Below are positions 1-7,817 of a stretch of DNA of 33,329 nucleotides, piece by piece. Position 1 is the stretch's first letter, and every line of letters starts with the position of its first letter. Location of the stretch: assembly GCA_001749745.1 (NCBI GenBank), contig JWTM01000517.1:1-33329 (forward strand). The letters run 5' to 3'. Origin of the DNA: Candidatus Marispirochaeta associata. Lineage in GTDB: Bacteria > Spirochaetota > Spirochaetia > JC444 > Marispirochaetaceae. A program made the position numbers and the translations under genes. The notes under the pieces are model-generated. The model searched no databases. It was not told where the DNA came from and worked only from the letters and a program-made list of their open reading frames with translations.

Positions 1-1
1 T

Positions 2-18
2 GAGCCTTTTCCGCAGGC
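2..18 (+). repeat. Left terminal inverted repeat of the first IS
   Basis: GAGCCTTTTCCGCAGGC reads as the exact reverse complement of 1701-1717. It is the probable transposase binding end. Confidence 0.8.
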
Positions 19-158
19 TGTAACTTCTTGTGAATGAAGAAAAACAGTCGGGAGAGGAAAACAGTTTCCCCCAGGAAAGGGTTGTTTTCATGAGTAAATT
101 TCACTGAATGTCTGTTTTCTGGTAGAATTGCCCCCAGCTTGAACTGGGAGGATAAAAA

Positions 159-197
159 AAGAGTGCTTCGGGTTAGCGGCCCATATGAAGCACTCTT
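159..197 (+). promoter_or_regulatory. Inverted repeat burying the transposase start codon
   Basis: AAGAGTGCTTC (159-169) and GAAGCACTCTT (187-197) form a perfect 11-bp stem with a 17-base loop. The transposase ATG (185-187) sits at the loop/stem junction, and the only good Shine-Dalgarno-like run (GGGAGG, 146-151) lies outside the stem on the 5' side. Known IS elements such as IS10 and IS50 use hairpins of this kind to block translation from read-through transcripts. The same role here is inferred. Confidence 0.5.
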
Positions 198-1525
198 CTA
201 AAAACTGCATGGCAATACTACCATATCAACAACTTTTTGTCTGGTCCGATATCGAAGAATTGGGCGATCTTGAACGCCTTCGTCTGGTGTTGGATGTTCT
301 CCCGGATGAAAACCTTATGCAAGCTCTCGAGTTAAAACGCGGACGGTCTGGAGTAGATAAGTACCCGATTCGTGCCGTCTGGAACTCGATAGTTGCCGGA
401 ATTGTCTTCCAGCATCCGACAATCGAGAGTCTCCGACGGGAGTTGAAGAGAAACCCGCTTTTGAGGCGGATATGCGGGTTTAATCTTGCTTTCGGTATCC
501 GTTCCGTTCCTGGAGCAAGCTGCTACAGCCGGTTCTTCAAACGATTGGGCGAGCATAGCGAAGAGTTGAAAGATATCTTCCAGTCGCTTGTCAGCATCTG
601 CTATCAGGAACTTGATGGGTTCGGCGAAACCCTCGCCATTGATGGAAAGGCCATTTCCAGTTATGCCAGGCGCTCTGGTAACCGTCCGAATGACCGGAGA
701 GGCGATCATGAAGCCAAGTGGGGCAAGCATGTAACCAGAAGCGAGACTAGCGCGGGCACTATTGCCGAGAGCGTAAAAACCTGGTTCGGCTTCACCCTCC
801 ACTTGATTGTCGATACCCGCTATGAACTTCCGGTTGAGTTCACCGTGCTCCCCGCCTCAGACAACGAGATGCCGGTGGCTCATAAGCTGATTGATCGTAT
901 AGCGGATGAGCATCCTGAGCGTCTGAAGCGGTGCGACTATCTGTGCGGTGACCGCGGATATGACGATGGCAAACTCCACCGGAAGCTCTGGGACCAGCAT
1001 AGGATCAAGCCGATTATTGATATTCGGCGCAGCTGGCGTGATGGTGAGCCTACGCGAGCTTACGATGCTGTCCCCGGCGTAGTCTACAATAACAAGGGAG
1101 AGGTTTATTGCGTTGCTCCCTACTCAAATATCCAGAAGAAAATGGCCTATCGAGGTTTCGAGAAGGACCGGAACAGTCTGAAATACAGCTGTCCTGCTCA
1201 CCATTACGGGATTTCGTGTCCTCAGCAGCAGTTCTGCACCCTGCCGACTCAGGTCCGGATTCCATTGGAAGTCGACCGGCGGATCTTCTCGCCGGTTGCT
1301 CGGGACAGCAATAAGTGGCCGCGAATCTACAACCAGCGGTCAGCAGTCGAGAGAGTAAACAGTCGCATCGATACCATGTTCAGTTTTGAGAATCATACGA
1401 TTCGCGGGCAGGAAAAGATGTCATTGCGAATGACTCTGGCATTGATTGTAATGAGCTCATTTGCAGTAGGAAAGGTTCGCAGCGAACAGTCGCCTGATCT
1501 TCGAAGATTTCTATCAGCAAGCTGA
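185..1525 (+). CDS. DDE transposase of the first IS
   Basis: A 446-aa transposase that would cut and rejoin the element's ends. The N-terminal ~130 residues resemble the DUF772/InsH N-terminal domain (LERLRLVLDVL, SVPGASCYSRFFKRL). The RNase-H-like catalytic core shows D153 in AIDGK, D256 in GDRGYDD and E389 in the YNQRSAVERVNSRI block, the last being the typical C-terminal glutamate signature. About 100 residues between the second D and the E carry several cysteines. The frame is intact, with no frameshift or internal stop, so the enzyme may be functional. The start is the only ATG in the open frame after a TGA at 140. It lacks a closely spaced Shine-Dalgarno and sits at the edge of a hairpin. 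The exact IS family (IS5 or IS1182 group) is uncertain. Confidence 0.9.
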   Translation: MKHSSKNCMAILPYQQLFVWSDIEELGDLERLRLVLDVLPDENLMQALELKRGRSGVDKYPIRAVWNSIVAGIVFQHPTIESLRRELKRNPLLRRICGFNLAFGIRSVPGASCYSRFFKRLGEHSEELKDIFQSLVSICYQELDGFGETLAIDGKAISSYARRSGNRPNDRRGDHEAKWGKHVTRSETSAGTIAESVKTWFGFTLHLIVDTRYELPVEFTVLPASDNEMPVAHKLIDRIADEHPERLKRCDYLCGDRGYDDGKLHRKLWDQHRIKPIIDIRRSWRDGEPTRAYDAVPGVVYNNKGEVYCVAPYSNIQKKMAYRGFEKDRNSLKYSCPAHHYGISCPQQQFCTLPTQVRIPLEVDRRIFSPVARDSNKWPRIYNQRSAVERVNSRIDTMFSFENHTIRGQEKMSLRMTLALIVMSSFAVGKVRSEQSPDLRRFLSAS

Positions 1526-1700
1526 TGATTCCTCTCACTCGCCTCATTCTGATGGGGTGAGGTAGGTCCAAAGCAGGATGTGGAGGGGAAAAATTGTGAT
1601 ATATGCAGTATTTTGCCAGGTTAAAAGAGTGAGGTGTTGACTGAGGGAGGCTTCGAACCAGATTTGCCCACCGGCATACTGTTCATCCTCAAAAAGGGCG

Positions 1701-1717
1701 GCCTGCGGAAAAGGCTC
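1701..1717 (-). repeat. Right terminal inverted repeat of the first IS
   Basis: GCCTGCGGAAAAGGCTC, the exact reverse complement of 2-18, marks the right boundary of the element. Confidence 0.8.
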
Positions 1718-1719
1718 GC

Positions 1720-1748
1720 TTGACCGCAGACTTGTTTAACTCTAAGTT
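1720..1748 (+). promoter_or_regulatory. Candidate promoter just outside the IS end, possibly giving a leaderless mRNA
   Basis: TTGACC (1720-1725), 17 bases, then TAAGTT (1743-1748). The -35 matches consensus well and the -10 only partly. A transcription start about 7 bases after the -10 would fall at or next to the ATG at 1756, which has no Shine-Dalgarno. Inference only. Confidence 0.3.
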
Positions 1749-1755
1749 CTATGTA

Positions 1756-3066
1756 ATGAGTACAACCTCCATCCGCTCCAGAGTTACCCCGCGGAGCGTT
1801 TTTTTCGCCTGGTTGCCCTTGGCGGCGATGTGGATTCTGATGGCCGTCGAGCAACCGGCCATTACCGCAGTTATCGCCCGGTTACCGGAGCTCAAGAAGC
1901 AACTGGCTATCTTCGGCGTTATCTTCTCCTTCGCCCTGGTAATCGAAAGTCCGATCATTCAGATGCTCTCCGCCGGGACCGCTCTCGGAACCAGCCGTCG
2001 AAATTATGAGCAGTTACTACGCTTCATGCATATCCTGGGGGGCGTGCTGACCCTGCTCCATCTGCTGCTGCTGTTCACCCCGCTCTTCGACTTCCTGATC
2101 CTCGAGGTGATCGGTATGCCCCAGGACTTTCTGGCAGACAGTCGCTTGGCCTTCCTGCTGATGACGCCCTGGACGGCCGCCGTCGGCTACCGGAGGCTCT
2201 GGCAGGGGGTACTGATCCGGCGCAAGCGCACCGCGATTATCCCGCTGACCATGGTGGCCCGGCTCCTCTCTTCGGCCGTGGTTCTGATTCTGGGACTTAT
2301 GTTCGGTTTTCTCCCCGGAGCAGCCCTGGGCGGCGTGGCCCTATCCTTGGGCGTGATAGCCGGGGCCGTCGCCTCTTACCTCTATCTGCGCGGCGAAGTA
2401 GATAAGATGCCCAAGGCCGAAGAGAAACCGGTGAGCTACGGGGAACTCTTCCGCTTCTACTACCCCTTGGCTCTGACCTCGTTTATCACCCTCGCTGCCC
2501 GGCCGATCCTCTCGGTCGGAATCGCTCGAGCCGTTCGGCCGATCGATTCCCTTGCCGCCTGGCCGGTGATTATGGGCTTTATCTTCCTCTTCAACTCCAT
2601 GGCTCTCTCCTATCAGGAGATCGTCATCTCCCTCCAGAACGAGCCGGGCGGTCGGGAGGTACTGGGTCGGGTAGCCCGCAGACTGGGTTTGAGTCTCTTC
2701 ATTCTATTCCAGTTGATGGTCTGGACCCCCTTGAGCAGACTCTGGTTTCAGCACATCTCCGGGCTGGAGACGGAACTTCTGGAGCTGCTGCCGGTGGGAC
2801 TCTTTCTCCTGGCCTTCACCTCACCGGTGCTGACCTTTATTTCTTACCGGCGGGGAAGCCTGATCAACTCCAAGCGTACGGTTATCGTCAGCCGGGGGGT
2901 GATGGTGAATCTGATCTTCATGGTGGGATCGATGTTCGCCCTGCTCTTGGTTCCCGATATCCGGGGCGTTACCCTCGCCTCGGCAGCCTTCCTGATCGCC
3001 ATGTCCGGCGAGGCCGCTTACCTGTGGCGCTCAAAGCTGCCGGTAGCTGGCCAGGAAATCGGCTAG
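1756..3066 (+). CDS. Multi-TM MATE/MOP-superfamily-like exporter, ANKH-like
   Basis: A 436-aa integral membrane protein with about 11-12 hydrophobic segments spread over its length and no signal peptide. The overall layout is that of a MATE/MOP flippase. Some stretches recall the animal ANKH protein family, for example the FRFYYPLALTSF segment followed by ARPILSV and the late block ending in SPVLTFISYRRG. The likely role is export of a small anionic or lipid-linked substrate across the inner membrane; the substrate is unknown. The ATG at 1756 is preferred over a TTG at 1720 that lies only three bases from the IS end. No Shine-Dalgarno precedes 1756. The 3' end overlaps the oppositely oriented alaA by 36 bases. 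The IS immediately upstream may have replaced its native promoter. Confidence 0.65.
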   Translation: MSTTSIRSRVTPRSVFFAWLPLAAMWILMAVEQPAITAVIARLPELKKQLAIFGVIFSFALVIESPIIQMLSAGTALGTSRRNYEQLLRFMHILGGVLTLLHLLLLFTPLFDFLILEVIGMPQDFLADSRLAFLLMTPWTAAVGYRRLWQGVLIRRKRTAIIPLTMVARLLSSAVVLILGLMFGFLPGAALGGVALSLGVIAGAVASYLYLRGEVDKMPKAEEKPVSYGELFRFYYPLALTSFITLAARPILSVGIARAVRPIDSLAAWPVIMGFIFLFNSMALSYQEIVISLQNEPGGREVLGRVARRLGLSLFILFQLMVWTPLSRLWFQHISGLETELLELLPVGLFLLAFTSPVLTFISYRRGSLINSKRTVIVSRGVMVNLIFMVGSMFALLLVPDIRGVTLASAAFLIAMSGEAAYLWRSKLPVAGQEIG

Positions 3067-4248
3067 GGAGCCCATCACCTTCTCGAGCTCGTCCGTCCGG
3101 GGCAGAAACACGACCCGGAAATGGTCGGGCTCGGGCCAGTTAAAGCCGGTTCCCTGCACCATTAAGACATGTTTCTCCTTCAGGTAATCGAGAATGAACT
3201 GCATATCGTCCTTGATCCCGAAACGCTTGGTATCGATCTTCGGGAAAAGGTAGAGCGCCCCCTTCGGCTTGACGCAGCTGATTCCGGGGATCTCCGTCAG
3301 TAGTCGGTAGGAGATATCCCGCTGCTCCCTGAGCCTGCCGCCGGGAAGCACCAGGTCGTTGATACTCTGGTAGCCTCCCAGGGCCGTCTGAATCGCAAAC
3401 TGGGAGGGGACATTGGCGCAGAGGCGCATATTGGCCAGGATCGAGAGTCCCTCCAGGTAATCGGCGGCGGGGCTCTTCTTGCCGCTGATAATCATCCACC
3501 CGGCTCTGAATCCGGCGGCCCGGTAGGATTTGGAGAGTCCGTTGAAGGTAATAGTCAGGAGATCCTCCGCCAACGAGCCCATGGGGATATGGACGTTGTC
3601 GTCGTAGAGAATCTTGTCGTAGATCTCGTCGGAGAAGACGATCAGATCGTGCTTGCGGGCCAGTTCGACGATGCCGGTAAGGATCTCTAAGGGATAGACG
3701 CTCCCGGTGGGATTATTGGGATTGATAACCACGATTCCCCGGGTACGGGGAGTTATTTTAGCCTCGATGTCGGCCAGATCCGGGAACCAGTCCGCCTCCT
3801 CGTCGCAGCGGTAGTGGACGGCGGTTCCCCCCGAGAGAGTCGCCGCGGCGGTCCAAAGGGGATAATCCGGAGAGGGAATAAGGATCTCGTCCCCGCCGTC
3901 TAAAAGTCCCTGCATAGACATGGCGATCAGCTCGCTCACCCCGTTACCGATATAGATATCCTCGATCCCGACCCCGGGGATGCCGATCTGTTGGCAATAC
4001 TGCATCACCGCTTTACGGGCGGCGAAGAGTCCCTTGGAATCGATATAGCCCTGGGCGTCGTGGAGATTGAGCACCATGTCGTGCAGCAGCTCGTCCGGGG
4101 CGTTGAAGCCGAAGGCATAGGGATTGCCGGTGTTGAGTTTGAAGACATGGAAGCCCTCCTCCTCCAGCCGTTGAGCCTCCTGCAGGACCGGTCCGCGGAT
4201 ATCGTAGCAGACCTCGTCGAGTTTACGGGATTTCTTAATCTCGTTCAT
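3031..4248 (-). CDS. alaA: Glutamate-pyruvate aminotransferase (AlaA)
   Basis: A 405-aa fold-type I PLP aminotransferase, the same length as E. coli AlaA and recognisably similar from end to end (VCYDIRGPVLQEAQRLEEEG near the start, GNGVSELI at 101-108, NPNNPTGSVY at 176-185, SDEIYDKILYDD at 206-217). K240 in the NGLSKSYRAAGFRAGW block is the Schiff-base lysine. It transfers the amino group of glutamate to pyruvate, giving alanine, in the cytoplasm. The ATG overlaps the stop of the upstream membrane gene by four bases (ATGA), so the two are translationally coupled. The tail overlaps the convergent transporter by 36 bases, leaving no room for a dedicated intrinsic terminator. Confidence 0.93.
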   Translation of the reverse strand: MNEIKKSRKLDEVCYDIRGPVLQEAQRLEEEGFHVFKLNTGNPYAFGFNAPDELLHDMVLNLHDAQGYIDSKGLFAARKAVMQYCQQIGIPGVGIEDIYIGNGVSELIAMSMQGLLDGGDEILIPSPDYPLWTAAATLSGGTAVHYRCDEEADWFPDLADIEAKITPRTRGIVVINPNNPTGSVYPLEILTGIVELARKHDLIVFSDEIYDKILYDDNVHIPMGSLAEDLLTITFNGLSKSYRAAGFRAGWMIISGKKSPAADYLEGLSILANMRLCANVPSQFAIQTALGGYQSINDLVLPGGRLREQRDISYRLLTEIPGISCVKPKGALYLFPKIDTKRFGIKDDMQFILDYLKEKHVLMVQGTGFNWPEPDHFRVVFLPRTDELEKVMGSLADFLASYRQL

Positions 4249-5051
4249 GAGACCGCGTCCGCCGGGTAGAGCCAGGCGAGTGCCTCGTCGACCACCTTGC
4301 TCAGGATCACAATGTGGATTTGGGTCTTGGCCTTCTCCGCTTCCTTGAGCAGCGCGGCCCGGTCGTATTTGGAGCGCAGCCCTTCAGCCATCCCCTGACC
4401 GGTCTTCTTCGCTTCCTCGTCGGTAACGGCGCAGGTATCGAGCATATAGGCGGAAAGCAGCAGCAAGATAGGATCCTTGCTCGAGGAGAGGGCCAGAAAC
4501 TGAACCTTCGCCTCTTCCAGTTTACGCTGCAAAAGCAGCGCAAAGCCGTAGCTCCAGATTATCCAGGGCTTGTCCTTGCTCTCCAGTTCGAGAAACTCCT
4601 GATAGTAGCTTTCAGCCTCGGCCGGTTCGTTTCTCAATAAGCGGGGAACTCCTAAGGGAAGGGCGAATTCCTTCAGTAGGCCGGGTTTATGGTGCCGGAT
4701 CGCCTGCTCGATCTCGCCGATAACCTCGATCCGAGAGCTGACCAGGGCGGCGTTGATGCCGATTCTGACCTCTTGCCGGCGAATACGGCCTCGCTTGAAG
4801 CGCTCCAGCACATAGCCGATAATGCCGCCCCACTCTTCCCTCTCGAGCAGGGAAAAGAGCTTCCAGTTCATCAGAAAATAGGTATTCAGTACCGCCATGA
4901 CGCCGAGGAAGATCAGCGGCAGGTACCAGTTGCCGGCCCAGAAATCCCGGGTATAGTCCCAGCCGAGCATCGCTAAAGGCATAAAAAAGATGATTAAGAA
5001 GGAGAATAGGATAACTACGTTAAAAAGTATAAAAATTATCTTAAATTTCAC
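4245..5051 (-). CDS. Membrane-anchored protein with TPR-like helical domain, unknown function
   Basis: A 268-aa protein beginning at GTG 5051. The frame is open further upstream, but GTG 5051 has AGGAG seven to eight bases before it, so it is chosen. Two hydrophobic segments (about 4-27 and 40-62) form an N-terminal hairpin. A basic stretch follows (ERFKRGRIRRQEVR), then about 190 residues of amphipathic helices with TPR-like spacing (PAEAESYYQEFLELE, LEEAKVQFLALSSS). No catalytic motif is visible. It overlaps alaA by four bases, so it is likely co-expressed with it, but that does not tell its job. A cytoplasmic helical repeat domain tethered to the inner membrane is the best description. Confidence 0.65.
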   Translation of the reverse strand: MKFKIIFILFNVVILFSFLIIFFMPLAMLGWDYTRDFWAGNWYLPLIFLGVMAVLNTYFLMNWKLFSLLEREEWGGIIGYVLERFKRGRIRRQEVRIGINAALVSSRIEVIGEIEQAIRHHKPGLLKEFALPLGVPRLLRNEPAEAESYYQEFLELESKDKPWIIWSYGFALLLQRKLEEAKVQFLALSSSKDPILLLLSAYMLDTCAVTDEEAKKTGQGMAEGLRSKYDRAALLKEAEKAKTQIHIVILSKVVDEALAWLYPADAVS

Positions 5052-5157
5052 CGAAATTCTCCTATAATATATAAGAGGGAGTGTAATTGATCTCCCTACT
5101 CGGGTCAACGGGACGCACTTTTCCTTCCCCGACGCCCAGGAAGGACAGATAACGCAA
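5052..5157. other. Divergent intergenic region
   Basis: This 106-base gap separates the minus-strand alaA operon from the plus-strand HD-GYP gene. A plus-strand TATAAT lies at 5063-5068 without a convincing -35. On the minus strand the same AT-rich stretch directly precedes the AGGAG of the GTG-start gene. Both promoters probably lie here but neither can be fixed. Confidence 0.3.
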
Positions 5158-6312
5158 GTGAATAAGGTCAGTCTGGAAAATCTGCCCCTAAACTCATATA
5201 TCGACGCACCGGTATTTCTCGATGACAGCTACATCCTGCTCGCACCGGATATCCCGGTATCCAAGGAACTGCTGAAGCGGCTGGAGAAGTGGCAATTCCG
5301 ACAGGTCTTTACCGACGGACAACCCCAGGAGAAACCGGCCGGAGGAAACGGCGGCGGCGACAGCCGTATCGGGATTCTGGAGGAGGATGTCCACCAGAGC
5401 GCAGACCGCCAGGAAGTGGTCAAGTTCTATGAGGCGAAGGTCCAGCAGCTCAAGGGGATATACGACGAATTCGGCGAAGGCCGGGATCCCCGGATCGACG
5501 ATCTGACCGATCTGGTTAAGGAGATCACCTCCAACCTGAAGAACTACCGGCGTTATCTGTTGAGCGTCCCCTTCACCTACCGTCATGAGGAGTATCTGGC
5601 CGGAAGCTGCATCAATACGGCGATCCTGAGCCTGGCGGTGAGCGATTTTCTGAAGCTGCCGCCCCATAAACTGATCGAAGTGGGAACCGCGGCGCTGCTG
5701 CACAAAATCGGCATGATGAAGATACCGAAGCAGATCTACATGAGCGACCGTCCCTTGAGCCCTAACGAGCGTAAAACCATCTACGCCCATCCCATAATCG
5801 GCTTCAAGATCCTGAAAACAGCCGGCTTTCCCCTGCCGGTGGCCCTGGCGGTGCTGGAGCATGCCGAGCACGTGGACGGGACCGGCTATCCCCGCAAATT
5901 GACTGGGGATAAGATCTCCCTCTACGGCAAGATCGTCGCCGTGGCCAGCGCCTACAACGGCGCGATCTCCCGGCGGCCCTATAAACGAGAGCGGGACGGT
6001 CATACCGGCATAATGGATCTCTTGAAGGATATCGGGAAGCACTTCGACGAGCGTATCTTGAAGGCCCTCGTCTACACCCTTTCGATCTACCCCATCGGAA
6101 CCTATGTGGAGCTCTCTAATCACGCCAAAGGCGTGGTAATCCGCACCAATATCAAGGATCCCAAGTATCCGGCGATCAAGCTGCTGATAAACGAGAGCGA
6201 CGCCCTCTATACGGAGACCCCGGTGCTCCAGACGAAGGAGGGGGATACGGTACAGATCTCCCGCTCTCTGGGGCCGGAAGAGGTGGAGGAGCTCGAGGAG
6301 CGACTCGGCTAG
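5158..6312 (+). CDS. Degenerate HD-GYP domain protein (c-di-GMP signalling)
   Basis: A 384-aa cytosolic protein. An N-terminal region of about 60 residues resembles the DUF3391-type cap often found before HD-GYP. A Gly-rich linker (60-68), a helical segment and then an HD-GYP domain (about 140-300) follow. The GYP loop is intact (D240-G-T-G-Y-P245), as are H211 and E237. The metal centre is damaged: the HD pair reads H182-K183, the HHE motif reads H235-A236-E237, and the aspartate expected in the AVAD motif is S264. Canonical enzymes hydrolyse c-di-GMP with two or three metals held by these residues, so this one is probably inactive as a phosphodiesterase and may bind c-di-GMP or partners instead. 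GTG start with AGGAAGGA upstream. A PilZ protein is encoded about 3 kb away. Confidence 0.85.
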   Translation: MNKVSLENLPLNSYIDAPVFLDDSYILLAPDIPVSKELLKRLEKWQFRQVFTDGQPQEKPAGGNGGGDSRIGILEEDVHQSADRQEVVKFYEAKVQQLKGIYDEFGEGRDPRIDDLTDLVKEITSNLKNYRRYLLSVPFTYRHEEYLAGSCINTAILSLAVSDFLKLPPHKLIEVGTAALLHKIGMMKIPKQIYMSDRPLSPNERKTIYAHPIIGFKILKTAGFPLPVALAVLEHAEHVDGTGYPRKLTGDKISLYGKIVAVASAYNGAISRRPYKRERDGHTGIMDLLKDIGKHFDERILKALVYTLSIYPIGTYVELSNHAKGVVIRTNIKDPKYPAIKLLINESDALYTETPVLQTKEGDTVQISRSLGPEEVEELEERLG

Positions 6313-6343
6313 CATCTTAGCAGCATAAAAGTCATTTTAATCG

Positions 6344-6373
6344 TTGACAGCGGCGGCCCCTTCGGTCTACCGT
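6344..6373 (+). promoter_or_regulatory. Candidate promoter of the 387-aa unknown gene
   Basis: A perfect TTGACA (6344-6349) is followed after 18 bases by TACCGT (6368-6373), a weak -10. It lies 37 bases before the chosen ATG at 6410 and fits a separate transcript after the HD-GYP gene. Confidence 0.35.
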
Positions 6374-6409
6374 TGCTCTCACCCAAAGGTAACGGTCAAA
6401 CACAACCCT

Positions 6410-7573
6410 ATGAGAAAAGCTGATACTCGATTGAAGAAACGACCATCTCAAGTGCCGGCGCTCTTGCGTCAACTCCTGACCTCCGTCCCCGGAGAGCGGC
6501 AATCCTTAAAGGAGAAACTGATCCGGGAACTCGCCGATCCGCGGGAGCTCCTTAGCTGCGGGATCCTCGATGAGGAGCATCCCCTCTACCGCAACACTCT
6601 CACCGTTGAGGACGCCTTCGAATCGGTTACCAACGGAATGGAGAATCCCGAGGTGATGGAGGCCCTAAAGCAGATTCCCGATGATTCGCTGATCGCCCCC
6701 TGGAAGCAGTGTGTTTTAGCCGTAAGGGCCCTCTATGGCGGGGATTCCCTGGTTGCCGCCCAGGCGGCGGCATTAATCCCGGAAGGGACCCCTCCCCGAA
6801 AACTGGCGGACCTGGCGGCGGCAGTTGCGAACAATTCATTACAGAACCTGAGCCCCGAAGCGAAACGCTTTGCCGATAAGCTACTGCAACAGCCCGATTT
6901 TATTTCCAGCGCCGGTGAGCAGATGGAAGAGGCCCTGGAGATGGGGATGATCGATCTCTATGCCGACACGGCGGCTATGCTCATCAGGGACCTGGAGCGG
7001 GAGTACCCCGAAGCTGCTCAAGCCTTCGCCCTCTGGAGCATCGAGCGGCTGATTGCGGCCGAGGAGTCCCTGAGCCCTCTGCAGCGCAGATTAAACGGGA
7101 TTCTCGGCGAAGGAGAGACAGCCCGCCTCTCCGCTCTAGCCAGCGTCCGGGAAGATGCCGATGCGGCTCTCTTCTTTTGGCTCAAATTCATTCTCTGTGA
7201 ACTGCGGTCCGCAACGATACAAGCGGACGAGCTCTCCCGGGCGCTCGCCTATGCGGCCGATCTGAGCCTGCATGGAACGATCGATTATTCTGGAAGCGAA
7301 ACCGACCAGAACGAGGAGGACCGTCTTTTCCGGGCGCAGATCAGCCGGCTGCTTGGGCAGCTGAAGCAGGAGAGCGCCGCCCGCCTGGGGGAAGCCGCTG
7401 CAATAGAGATCAATACTCCGGCCGATTGCCGGGAGCTCGCCGCATGCCTTAGTCCGGCTAAGCTGCCCGCCCCCCTCCCCTTCCCGGCCGCCGAGGAGCA
7501 GGAGAGCGGGAAGAAGCGTCAAGCTATGGAAGAGAGCGACCGGGAACCGCAGCAGCTCGAACTTTTTGCCTAG
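6410..7573 (+). CDS. Hypothetical alpha-helical cytosolic protein
   Basis: A 387-aa protein not recognised as any family. It has no signal peptide and no membrane segment. The sequence is rich in Leu, Ala and Glu, with a basic N-terminus (MRKADTRLKKR), a run of predicted helices and a charged C-terminal tail ending in QQLELFA. ATG 6410 is chosen over an in-frame TTG at 6344 that coincides with a TTGACA promoter hexamer. The ribosome-binding site is weak (AAAGG well upstream). A small gene with a strong ribosome-binding site follows 24 bases after the stop, so the two may be co-transcribed. Its place next to an HD-GYP gene is only suggestive. Confidence 0.6.
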   Translation: MRKADTRLKKRPSQVPALLRQLLTSVPGERQSLKEKLIRELADPRELLSCGILDEEHPLYRNTLTVEDAFESVTNGMENPEVMEALKQIPDDSLIAPWKQCVLAVRALYGGDSLVAAQAAALIPEGTPPRKLADLAAAVANNSLQNLSPEAKRFADKLLQQPDFISSAGEQMEEALEMGMIDLYADTAAMLIRDLEREYPEAAQAFALWSIERLIAAEESLSPLQRRLNGILGEGETARLSALASVREDADAALFFWLKFILCELRSATIQADELSRALAYAADLSLHGTIDYSGSETDQNEEDRLFRAQISRLLGQLKQESAARLGEAAAIEINTPADCRELAACLSPAKLPAPLPFPAAEEQESGKKRQAMEESDREPQQLELFA

Positions 7574-7597
7574 TATTGAGCGATCGAGGGAGGAATA

Positions 7598-7762
7598 ATG
7601 TCCGAATCAAACGGAAAACGCGATATTCTACAACCCCACGGGGGGAAAAGCTTTAACGAGCTTATGGCCGACCTCCGTCCCCGCCCGCAGTACCTCGGTC
7701 CCGGGAAGTGGAAACAGGCCCTGCGGCGAATGCTCGAGGAAGAGGAGCGTCGTTCCAAATAG
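7598..7762 (+). CDS. Small basic protein, 54 aa, unknown function
   Basis: A short gene starting at ATG 7598 with a strong Shine-Dalgarno (GGGAGGA) seven bases upstream, ending TAG at 7760-7762. The product begins MSESNGKRDILQ, has a central SFNELMADLRPRPQYLGPGKW stretch broken by prolines, and ends in a charged helix (RRMLEEEERRSK). There are no cysteines and no hydrophobic segment, so it is soluble. It sits between the 387-aa unknown and the TGS-kinase gene, 55 bases before the latter, and is probably in their transcript. The good ribosome-binding site and the coding-like third positions support reality; the function is unknown. Confidence 0.6.
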   Translation: MSESNGKRDILQPHGGKSFNELMADLRPRPQYLGPGKWKQALRRMLEEEERRSK

Positions 7763-7817
7763 TCGCACTTGCATCGGTTTTCTATATACAATACTCTTGA
7801 AACGGAGGCTATTAGCG

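Larger units (their letters stand above)
1..1717 (+). mobile_element. Insertion sequence, DDE transposase type (IS5/IS1182-like)
   Basis: A one-gene insertion sequence of about 1.7 kb bounded by a perfect 17-bp inverted repeat (2-18 and 1701-1717) around a single full-length transposase (185-1525). The left end coincides with the window edge, so the target duplication cannot be checked. The right end lies 39 bases before the ATG of the next gene, so insertion was in that gene's upstream region. Bases 1526-1700 inside the element hold no gene. The family assignment rests on the transposase layout only and is tentative. Confidence 0.8.

Noticed and set aside
1720..1755. TTG 1720 as the start of the MATE/ANKH-like gene
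   Set aside because: It lies three bases after the IS end, overlaps a TTGACC box and adds a non-hydrophobic stretch; ATG 1756 fits better.
5194..6315. A 373-aa open frame on the minus strand opposite the HD-GYP gene
   Set aside because: It is a mirror of the GC-rich coding bias on the other strand; the plus frame shows clear HD-GYP motifs and this one shows none.
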